Part shown: piece by piece, positions 13,694-20,288 of the stretch | How positions within the stretch are numbered: position 1 is the first letter of the stretch | Layout of the letters: the number at the start of each line of letters is the position of its first letter | DNA from: Kangiellaceae bacterium | GTDB taxonomy: Bacteria; Pseudomonadota; Gammaproteobacteria; Enterobacterales; Kangiellaceae | DNA: 20,288 nucleotides | NCBI GenBank assembly: GCA_030590405.1 | Contig: JAUUYO010000018.1 | Location: 1 to 20,288, forward strand | Direction: 5' to 3' | Notes under the pieces: model-generated | The model's database searches: none | Told to the model about the DNA's origin: nothing | The model's input: only the letters and a program-made list of their open reading frames with translations | Program-made: the position numbers and the translations under genes

Positions 13694-14962
13694 GTGATTC
13701 AAGATACTTCATCTCAAGATGTTATATTAACCAAACCTCGGGCTAAGAGTGTTTGGCTAAAATTGGCCATAGCAGGCGTTGCCACAGTGGCATTGAGTTT
13801 GACAGCCTATCCAACTATTTCAAGTTGGTCATCATCTGATCGCTCTGTGAAATTATCTCGAGTGAGAATTGCCACCGTGGAAAGAGGAGGGTTTGTTCGA
13901 GACATTTCCCTGCAAGGCAATATTGTCGCCGCCAATAGTCCCAAACTTTATGCTCCGGCAATGGGCACAGTAAATTTAATGGTAAACCCCGGAGAGTTGG
14001 TTAATCAGGATGATATTGTGGCGTTGGTTAGTAGCCCGGCATTGACCAATCAGTTGCAACAAGAGCAATCGAAGCTCGGCAGCTTACAAATCGAATTTGA
14101 ACGGCAAAAGATTGCTACTAAACAAGCCAAAATAAAAAGCCGCCAAAAGATTCAACTGGAAGAAGTGGTGCTAGATGCGGCGAACAGAGAAAAACGAAGG
14201 GCGGAATTATCGATTAAGATCCAGGCGGTTAGTCAACTGGACTATGAAAAAGCGATTGATGATTTAAAAAGCTCCCAGTTGAAATATCAATTTGCCATTG
14301 AGCAAGCGGAGCTGGAAAAAGAAAATCTGGCATTTGAGTTGAAAACCCGTGAGTTTGAATTAAATCAATATCGATTGATCGTTGAAAACACCGAACGTCT
14401 GGTAAATGAGTTGAGAATTAGAGCGCCAGTTTCTGGCATTGTTGGTTCTTGGGCGGTTGAGCAAAAATCGGCCGTTTCAGTTAACCAACCTCTATTAAGC
14501 ATCGTTGATTTATCGGCCTTTCAGGTCGAGATTGATATCCCCGAATCTTATGCCGATGCACTGGGTTTAGGAATGCTAGTCAAAGTCAATTACAACGCTA
14601 AAGAATTCGATGCATCGGTAGTCAGTATTTCGCCCGAAGTGAGCAATAATATCATTAAGGGACGAGTCGCATTTTCATCAACGCCACCGCCAGGGATCAA
14701 ACAAAACCAACGAGTATCCAGCCGGGTTATTCTGGAACAAAAGCAAAACGTCTTGTATTTACCGCGCGGGTCGTTTGTACAACACCATGCGGGTCTAAAA
14801 GTCTTTGTTGTTAAGAACGAGACTGCCACACTGACCAATGTTAATTTGGGCGCACGAAGCATTGACAAAATCGAAATCACTTCCGGTTTGCAGCAAGGTC
14901 AAGATGTAATTATTTCCAATACCGATTTTGTAAAAGATGCCAAAATATTGAGTCTCAACTAA
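13694..14962 (+). CDS. Periplasmic adaptor (HlyD/MacA-type) of an ABC exporter
   Basis: A 422-aa membrane-fusion protein expected to link the inner-membrane transporter to an outer-membrane channel. The TM anchor is at about 20-42. A split barrel-sandwich (lipoyl-like) domain covers about 65-105 (GNIVAANSPKLYAPAMGTV) and about 240-275 (IRAPVSGIVGSWAV). Between them lies a long alpha-helical coiled-coil hairpin rich in Gln, Lys and Glu. A beta-barrel and membrane-proximal domain follow (VEIDIPESYADAL, LYLPRGSFVQHHAGLKVFVV). The start is GTG: an in-frame stop lies 15 bp upstream and no ATG is nearby, so only CTG, TTA or GTG are possible. The SD is poor, so translation may be modest. First gene of the operon, 48 bp before the ATPase gene. 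Confidence 0.9.
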   Translation: MIQDTSSQDVILTKPRAKSVWLKLAIAGVATVALSLTAYPTISSWSSSDRSVKLSRVRIATVERGGFVRDISLQGNIVAANSPKLYAPAMGTVNLMVNPGELVNQDDIVALVSSPALTNQLQQEQSKLGSLQIEFERQKIATKQAKIKSRQKIQLEEVVLDAANREKRRAELSIKIQAVSQLDYEKAIDDLKSSQLKYQFAIEQAELEKENLAFELKTREFELNQYRLIVENTERLVNELRIRAPVSGIVGSWAVEQKSAVSVNQPLLSIVDLSAFQVEIDIPESYADALGLGMLVKVNYNAKEFDASVVSISPEVSNNIIKGRVAFSSTPPPGIKQNQRVSSRVILEQKQNVLYLPRGSFVQHHAGLKVFVVKNETATLTNVNLGARSIDKIEITSGLQQGQDVIISNTDFVKDAKILSLN

Positions 14963-15010
14963 TCACAAACTAATTAAAATTATCATTAAAATGAAAGAAG
15001 GAAACCACGT

Positions 15011-15712
15011 ATGTTAATAATGAATAACATTAAAAAAGTATTTCGAACTGATCTCGTTGAGACTCATGCACTCAGAGATTTTAGCCTGGAGGTAAATGAA
15101 GGGGAGTTTGTTGCCGTAACAGGCCCTTCCGGTTCTGGTAAAACCACCTTCCTGAATGTTACTGGCATGTTAGAAACCTTTGATGGTGGCTGTTACACAT
15201 TAGATGGAAAAGATGTCAGCCAACTAAATGATAATCAACGCTCTAAACTTAGAAACGAAAAAATCGGTTTTATTTTCCAGAGTTTTAACCTCATCCCCGA
15301 TCTTAATCTTTTTGATAACGTGGATGTGCCGCTTCGCTACCGTGGTTTTAGCGCCAAAGAAAGAAAATCACGGATTGAAAATGCCCTGGAAAGAGTTGGT
15401 CTGTCGGCCCGTATGAAACATTTACCTTCACAACTTTCTGGCGGACAACAGCAACGTGTGGCTATTGCCAGGGCTTTAGCTGGAGAGCCTCGATTTTTAC
15501 TCGCCGATGAGCCAACCGGTAACCTGGATTCATTGATGGCGCGACAAGTAATGCAATTATTAGAAGAAATTAACCAACAAGGCACCACCATTATTATGGT
15601 GACTCACGATGCCGAGCTGGCCCGCCGCGCTCAGAGAAATATTCATATCGTTGATGGACAAGTCAGCGATTATCAGCAACTGCAACCTGTTTTAGATCTT
15701 GCTGAAGCTTAA
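15011..15712 (+). CDS. ABC transporter ATP-binding protein (LolD/MacB type)
   Basis: This 233-aa cytoplasmic ATPase powers the two FtsX-type permeases encoded next. Walker A is GPSGSGKTT (38-46), Q-loop Gln90, signature LSGGQ (142-146), Walker B FLLADE (162-167), D-loop around GNLD and H-loop His199. All catalytic residues are intact. The sequence style (EFVAVTGPSGSGKTTFLN, FIFQSFNLIP, DEPTGNLDS) is that of the LolD/MacB/FtsE group, which work by mechanotransmission and export lipoproteins, peptides or drugs through periplasmic partners. AAGGA lies 8-9 nt before the ATG; a second ATG three codons later (15020) is possible. The stop codon sits inside the SD of the next gene, indicating coupled translation. 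Confidence 0.93.
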   Translation: MLIMNNIKKVFRTDLVETHALRDFSLEVNEGEFVAVTGPSGSGKTTFLNVTGMLETFDGGCYTLDGKDVSQLNDNQRSKLRNEKIGFIFQSFNLIPDLNLFDNVDVPLRYRGFSAKERKSRIENALERVGLSARMKHLPSQLSGGQQQRVAIARALAGEPRFLLADEPTGNLDSLMARQVMQLLEEINQQGTTIIMVTHDAELARRAQRNIHIVDGQVSDYQQLQPVLDLAEA

Positions 15713-15722
15713 GGAGGCGATG

Positions 15723-17054
15723 ATGTTTGCTTACTATTTTAAATTATCCTGGCTGGGCATAAAAAGAACGCCAATGCTAACCGCTCTGATGGTCATTGCC
15801 ATAGGCCTTGGTATCGGTGTTAGCATGACAGTGCTAACGGTTAATTATTTGATGGGAAAAGATCCCATTCCGGCTAAAAGCCACCAACTTTATCATCTTC
15901 AACTAAACGCCATGGGGAAAGGGCCTGAATGGAATTATACTGCGGATGGCTATCCTTGGCAGGTGACTTATCAGGATGTACAAAATGTGCATCGTTCAGA
16001 AATTCCCACTCGTAAAACCAGAAGCCTGGCCACTGGCGTTACCATTGTTCCAGACAATACGATTCCAAACGAAACTGGCGCAACACCTTTTTTAGAATCG
16101 ACCAGAGCAATCGACCGCGATTTTTTTGCCATGTTTGATATCAATTTCATCTTTGGTGAAAGCTGGAACAAGCAAGTGGATATTGATGCAGAAAATGTCG
16201 CAGTGATCAATAAAGAGCTTAATGAAAAACTCTTTAAAGGCGAAAATAGTATTGGTAAACAGATCAAACTAAATGCCATTTTATACACCATCGTCGGTGT
16301 CATCGAAAACTGGCAACCAACCCCTCGTTTTTACGATTTAAACAACGGTAATTTTAACAGCACTGAACGCCTTTTTATTCCGTTTTCGCTATTACCAATA
16401 CACGAATTACCCAGCTGGGGTAACAATCAGGGATGGAAAACTGAAACGGTTAATACCTATCAGGATAAACTCCGCTCGGAGACTACCTGGAATCAATATT
16501 GGGTCGAAATCACCAGTCGCGATCAACTGGCGCAATACAAAGAATGGTTAGCCGGTTACATTAGTCAACAAAAAAAACTCGGTCGTTTTCAAAGTAAAAA
16601 GGCGGGCGCAACGTTAAGAAATGTTAATCAATGGATGGAATACAATCACGTAGTTTCAAATGACAGTTCAATTCTGGTAGGGCTTTCATTTATGTTTCTG
16701 GCGGTTTGCATCATTAATACGATTGGTTTATTGCTAGCAAAATTTCTTAAGAGAGCTCCCGAAGTAGGTGTCAGGCGAGCACTTGGAGCCAGCAGAAAAG
16801 CTATATTTATACAACATCTGGTGGACGTCACACTGATCGGATTAATGGGCGGTCTGCTGGGACTGGCGTTAGGACAATTAGGACTAGTGGGCGTCAAAAA
16901 CCTTTATTCATCCTACAGTCAGTTGGTTTATATGGATACCAGTCTGATCATTGCCGCTATTGCCATTTCTCTTGGTTCAAGCTTGCTCGCTGGCCTGTAT
17001 CCAGCCTGGTTAATTTGTCGAACCAATCCGTCCGTTTACCTGAAAACGCAATAG
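15723..17054 (+). CDS. MacB/FtsX-type ABC permease 1
   Basis: A 443-aa inner-membrane permease. Four TM helices are placed as in MacB: about 18-43, 318-343, 367-392 and 404-430. A large periplasmic MacB_PCD domain lies between the first two (SRAIDRDFFAMFDINFIFGESW, IGKQIKLNAILYTIVGVIENW). The coupling motif EVGVRRALGASRKAIFIQHL follows TM2. I chose the ATG at 15723 because AAGGAGG (15711-15717) is then 5 nt away. The ATG at 15720 is only 2 nt from it, and a TTG further up is unlikely. It should heterodimerise with the next permease. The exported substrate is unknown. Confidence 0.88.
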   Translation: MFAYYFKLSWLGIKRTPMLTALMVIAIGLGIGVSMTVLTVNYLMGKDPIPAKSHQLYHLQLNAMGKGPEWNYTADGYPWQVTYQDVQNVHRSEIPTRKTRSLATGVTIVPDNTIPNETGATPFLESTRAIDRDFFAMFDINFIFGESWNKQVDIDAENVAVINKELNEKLFKGENSIGKQIKLNAILYTIVGVIENWQPTPRFYDLNNGNFNSTERLFIPFSLLPIHELPSWGNNQGWKTETVNTYQDKLRSETTWNQYWVEITSRDQLAQYKEWLAGYISQQKKLGRFQSKKAGATLRNVNQWMEYNHVVSNDSSILVGLSFMFLAVCIINTIGLLLAKFLKRAPEVGVRRALGASRKAIFIQHLVDVTLIGLMGGLLGLALGQLGLVGVKNLYSSYSQLVYMDTSLIIAAIAISLGSSLLAGLYPAWLICRTNPSVYLKTQ

Positions 17055-17078
17055 CAATATAAAAAATAGGAGAATAAA

Positions 17079-18287
17079 ATGTTTGAAGTCAGACCGATAC
17101 TCAGCGCCCTTTCCCGGCATAAAAGCAGTACTCTGTTGATCGTTTTGCAGATAGCCATAACTTTTGCTGTAGTAATTAATTCAACCAGCATTATTCAACA
17201 ACGGGTTGAAATGATGAACCGACAAAGTGGTATTGCTGAGGAACAATTAATAACCCTTAATGTGAATGCCTTTGGAAAAAACTATGATTTTGAAAGTAAT
17301 ATCCGTGCCGACATCCAAATGCTCAGGAACACGCCCGGAATAGTCGATGCTTCCCCGGTGAATCAGGTCCCACTAAGCGGTAGTAGCGATTCGATGATGG
17401 TGGCTGCCTCTCAGGAAAAATTTGATAATTTTGAAAGAGTTGGTACAGGGGTATTTTCCGGGGATAGCCATATGCTTGCCACACTCGGCGTGGAGCTTGT
17501 TGAGGGAAGAGGTTTTACCGAGGATGAAGTGGCTTACAGCGCCGATCGACCAGAGGTTAACTCGGTTATAGTAACCCGCTCACTCGCCGCTAAAGTATTC
17601 CCGCAAGGTAATGCCTTAGGCAAATCATTATTTTACGGTAGCTCACCTGTAACCATTATAGGCATTGTCAGTAAAGTGTCCGGTTCAATTGTTCACGAGC
17701 CAATTTTTGAACAGAATCTCATTTTTGCTTATGTTCGACTGGCAGCCTTCAAACGGATTTTGATCAAAGCCGATAACCAATCGACCGCTGATAAGTTATT
17801 GGGCGAAGTTGAAGATTTGCTGATACAACGAAATCCAGATAGAGTGATATCTGGAATTACATCAATCAAAGAACTGAAGGCTAATAGTTATTCAAGTGAT
17901 TCTGCGATGACCACCATTCTCTGTTGTGTGGCAGTCTTACTGGTGCTAATTACTGCGTTAGGTCTCGTCGGTATCGTCAGCTTTAATGTCAATCAAAGGG
18001 TTAAACAAATCGGTACACGGCGTGCGCTGGGTGCTAGAAAAATCGATATCTTGCGCTATTTTTTGACCGAAAATATCCTGATAACCTCACTCGGACTGAC
18101 CATCGGGATCGCCATGACGATGACTTTCAATATCTATCTGGTTGAGCAATTTAATCTCCAGCCAATCAGCTGGTATATGATCCCGGTTGGTATGTTGATT
18201 ATGTTTGCCATAGGTATTCTATCTGTCTGGATGCCCGCTCAAAAGGCATCTCGGATTTCTCCAGCGGTGGCAACACAAAGCCTCTAA
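17079..18287 (+). CDS. MacB/FtsX-type ABC permease 2
   Basis: A 402-aa paralogue-like partner permease with the same four-TM plan (about 17-40, 274-302, 328-352, 364-388) and a smaller MacB_PCD-like periplasmic domain (for example MLATLGVELVEGRGFTEDE, VIVTRSLAAKVFPQGNALGKSLFYG, VTIIGIVSKVSG). The coupling motif is VKQIGTRRALGARKIDILRYFLTENI. AGGAGA lies about 6 nt before the ATG and the gene follows permease 1 by 24 bp. Differences in the periplasmic domain from permease 1 suggest an asymmetric heterodimer, with the two halves contacting different partners. The 63-bp gap before the regulator gene has only a weak AAAGCC/GGCTTT hairpin over the stop codon. Confidence 0.87.
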   Translation: MFEVRPILSALSRHKSSTLLIVLQIAITFAVVINSTSIIQQRVEMMNRQSGIAEEQLITLNVNAFGKNYDFESNIRADIQMLRNTPGIVDASPVNQVPLSGSSDSMMVAASQEKFDNFERVGTGVFSGDSHMLATLGVELVEGRGFTEDEVAYSADRPEVNSVIVTRSLAAKVFPQGNALGKSLFYGSSPVTIIGIVSKVSGSIVHEPIFEQNLIFAYVRLAAFKRILIKADNQSTADKLLGEVEDLLIQRNPDRVISGITSIKELKANSYSSDSAMTTILCCVAVLLVLITALGLVGIVSFNVNQRVKQIGTRRALGARKIDILRYFLTENILITSLGLTIGIAMTMTFNIYLVEQFNLQPISWYMIPVGMLIMFAIGILSVWMPAQKASRISPAVATQSL

Positions 18288-18350
18288 ATGGCTTTGCTCT
18301 GCTTTCTCTATTAGAATGGACAGCTCTACACAAAAGGTTAACTAACTCCG

Positions 18351-19700
18351 ATGAGTCAAATTTTAATCATTGATGATAATCATGGCATTGCCACCGCGCT
18401 GGATGTGTTATTTTCGTTATACGACATCCAGACACTGCATGCCGACACCCCAGAAAATGGACTGTTGTTGTTACAGGCTAACAATGTCGATCTGATCATT
18501 CAGGATATGAATTTTTCCGAAGATACAACTTCTGGAGAAGAAGGCAAAAAACTGTTTAGACAAATCCATGCAGATTATCCTGACCTGCCGATTATTTTGT
18601 TAACTGCCTGGGGACATATTGAAATGGCGGTTGAGTTAGTCAGGGCTGGCGCAAATGATTATCTGACCAAACCCTGGGATGATACTAAACTGGTGGCCAC
18701 GGTTAAAAACCTGTTCGAATTAGGTCAACTGCGCCGACAAACTAATTCGATGTTAACTCAAAAATCCAGCGCATCCCAATCGCTGGCCGAGCGGTATGAT
18801 TTATGCGGGACCATTTTTAATAGTCAGGCGATGCTACAAAGCATGACTATGGCCACTCAAATTGCGCATGCTGATATTCCAGTATTAATTACCGGACCGA
18901 ACGGTTGTGGTAAAGAAAAAATAGCCGAAACCATTCAAGCCAATTCCAGCGTTAAAGATAAACCTTTTGTTAAAGTCAATGTTGGTGCCTTGCCAATTGA
19001 ATTATTAGAAGCTGAACTATTTGGCGTAGAAGCTGGTGCTTTTACTGGCGCACAAAAAAAACGCATCGGCCGGTTTGAAGCAGCCGATGGCGGCACATTG
19101 TTTCTGGATGAAATTGGAAACCTTCCTTTGTCAGGACAAATCAAATTACTCAGAGTTTTGCAGACTGGTGAATTTGAACGATTGGGAAATTCGCAAACCC
19201 AAAAAGTTAATGTTCGGGTGATCAGCGCCACCAACGCTGATTTGCTGGATGAAATAAAACAGGGAAACTTTCGCGAAGATCTCTATTACCGCCTTAACGT
19301 CATCGAAATAAAAGTTGCGCCATTAGCTGAGCGTGTCGATGATATTTTACCCCTCACCTTGTATTTTATGCCAGAAGGAACCACACTCTCTACTGAAGCT
19401 GAAAACGCTCTGCAAAATCATAACTGGCCTGGTAACGTGAGAGAGCTAGAAAACGTAATGAAAAGAGCGAGCTTATTGGCGACTGAACATCATATCAAAA
19501 GTGAAGATTTGGGGCTGCCTGATACCGAAATAACGTCATATAAACCCCATCAAAACAATGAACCCGATAAAGTAATGTTAGTGCAGGCTTTACAGCAAAA
19601 TAAAAATAACATTTCTCAAACAGCTAAACAACTAGGTCTTAGTCGCCAATCTTTGTATCGCCGTATGGATAAATATGCTATACCAAAAGACAGTGTCTAG
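18351..19700 (+). CDS. NtrC-family sigma-54-dependent response regulator
   Basis: A 449-aa transcription activator. The receiver domain (about 1-120) has acidic D8/D9, phosphoacceptor D52 (IIQDMNF), Thr in LLTAW and Lys in YLTKPWD. The AAA+ domain (about 150-380) has Walker A GPNGCGKE (182-189), GAFTGA at 229-234 (the loop that contacts sigma-54), Walker B GGTLFLDEIG and an arginine-finger region (FREDLYYRLNVIEI). A Fis-type HTH (about 415-440, NISQTAKQLGLSRQSLYRRM) ends the protein. Walker A has PNGC instead of the usual ESGT, but the essential Gly and Lys are kept. The SD is weak. It probably activates the -24/-12 promoter of this operon. Confidence 0.95.
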   Translation: MSQILIIDDNHGIATALDVLFSLYDIQTLHADTPENGLLLLQANNVDLIIQDMNFSEDTTSGEEGKKLFRQIHADYPDLPIILLTAWGHIEMAVELVRAGANDYLTKPWDDTKLVATVKNLFELGQLRRQTNSMLTQKSSASQSLAERYDLCGTIFNSQAMLQSMTMATQIAHADIPVLITGPNGCGKEKIAETIQANSSVKDKPFVKVNVGALPIELLEAELFGVEAGAFTGAQKKRIGRFEAADGGTLFLDEIGNLPLSGQIKLLRVLQTGEFERLGNSQTQKVNVRVISATNADLLDEIKQGNFREDLYYRLNVIEIKVAPLAERVDDILPLTLYFMPEGTTLSTEAENALQNHNWPGNVRELENVMKRASLLATEHHIKSEDLGLPDTEITSYKPHQNNEPDKVMLVQALQQNKNNISQTAKQLGLSRQSLYRRMDKYAIPKDSV

Positions 19701-19709
19701 TAATAGGAA

Positions 19710-20288
19710 ATGGTTTTGAAAATAAAACTAAGTCTCGAAGCGCAAATAACTCTTTTGGTTTCGATCTTAATCATTTCTATTATCATTCTGGTCAGCCTAT
19801 TTAATATCTGGCTGGCTGATACCTTTTTCGCTGCAATACTGTCTGCAACAATCATATTACCCGCCACTTTAACTGTGCTACGTTATTATATGAATCCAGT
19901 CAATCGTGTACTTAGCGCGCTTAACGATGGTTTTCATAATTTTCTGGATAATGATTTTAGTGTCTCACTGGCAAAAACCCGTAATGATGAGCTTGGCGAT
20001 CTGGTGCAAATCTACAACAAAGTTGGCGAGACGTTAAGAGATGAGAGGCTACACCTTTATCAACGGGAATTATTATTAGATACCGTGATTCAAACCACGC
20101 CACTATCTTTGATCTTGACCGATGATTCAGGCCTGATTATATACAGCAATAGCGCTGCTCGAAAATTACTGCTCGATGGTAAAGCGATCAACGGCTTAAG
20201 TTTTGCGAAACTGCTGACTGAAAAACCAAAACCTTTCGCTCGCTCAGTATCATCTGGCTTAAGCGGTTTATTTACTGTTTCAAGCAGC
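19710..20288 (+). CDS. Sensor histidine kinase, N-terminal part (cut by window end)
   Basis: The frame stays open for 193 codons to the window edge. Two TM helices (about 11-32 and 38-58) are joined by only a few residues (around NIWLADT), so there is hardly any periplasmic domain. A HAMP-like linker follows (about 59-115, NPVNRVLSALNDG to NDELGDLVQIYNKV), then a PAS domain (from about 123, LLLDTVIQTTPLSLILTDDSGLIIYSNSAA). The catalytic domains must lie beyond the window. AGGA at 19705-19708 is 1 nt from the ATG at 19710 but 7 nt from TTG at 19716, so TTG may be the real start. It follows the regulator by 9 bp and is its evident partner. Confidence 0.8.
   Translation, partial: MVLKIKLSLEAQITLLVSILIISIIILVSLFNIWLADTFFAAILSATIILPATLTVLRYYMNPVNRVLSALNDGFHNFLDNDFSVSLAKTRNDELGDLVQIYNKVGETLRDERLHLYQRELLLDTVIQTTPLSLILTDDSGLIIYSNSAARKLLLDGKAINGLSFAKLLTEKPKPFARSVSSGLSGLFTVSSS

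Noticed and set aside
15699..15722. Upstream TTG start for permease 1, overlapping the ATPase gene
   Set aside because: A strong AAGGAGG lies downstream of it and serves the ATG at 15723.
18277..18295. AAAGCC/GGCTTT hairpin after permease 2 as a terminator
   Set aside because: The stem is 6 bp with no T-tract, overlaps the stop codon, and regulator and kinase genes follow closely; at most a weak attenuator.
1..20288. CRISPR array, tRNA/rRNA, integrase or insertion sequence
   Set aside because: No regularly spaced repeats, cloverleaf sequences, transposase or integrase motifs were seen on either strand.

Overview
The window looks like chromosomal DNA of a moderately AT-rich gammaproteobacterium. 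The best markers are a Fis protein with the enterobacterial-type C-terminus, encoded directly behind dusB as in many gammaproteobacteria, and purH followed by purD on the same strand. A marine lineage related to Kangiellaceae/Oceanospirillales would fit, but that placement is impression, not proof. No tRNA, rRNA, CRISPR array, transposase or phage gene was seen.

Layout. (1) 1-4619, plus strand: a large envelope c-di-GMP enzyme with a signal peptide, periplasmic propeller, Y_Y_Y domain, TM, two PAS, GGDEF and EAL, behind an extended -10 promoter. It converges on purD with overlapping stop codons. (2) 4616-9244, minus strand: a housekeeping block, transcribed dusB-fis then purH-purD. A hairpin terminator follows fis, a promoter with a GC-rich discriminator precedes dusB, and a palindromic MITE-like repeat sits between purH and purD. 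(3) 9245-13372: a looser region with a 41-aa single-TM protein, a membrane-anchored SRPBCC protein, a PilZ protein (a possible c-di-GMP receptor), a short-chain dehydrogenase, a second 41-aa ORF, a glyoxalase II-like hydrolase and a membrane-anchored FKBP isomerase. (4) 13373-20288, plus strand: an ABC export system made of a periplasmic adaptor, an ATPase and two different FtsX/MacB-type permeases, followed by an NtrC-family response regulator and the start of its histidine kinase (cut by the window end).

The most interesting part is region 4. The 321-bp leader before the adaptor gene carries the full layout of an enhancer-dependent promoter: a cluster of TGTCC/GGACA sites, a perfect consensus IHF site at the edge of a perfect 14-bp inverted repeat, and a -24/-12 sigma-54 promoter with correct GG-to-GC spacing. 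The regulator encoded downstream has an intact GAFTGA loop, so the simplest model is that it activates its own exporter operon. Its kinase has two TM helices joined by almost no periplasmic loop, like intramembrane-sensing kinases that read out an ABC transporter instead of a ligand. Together this suggests a self-monitoring envelope export/defence module of unknown substrate, analogous in logic to Gram-positive Bce systems but built from MacB-type and sigma-54 parts. This is inference and needs testing.
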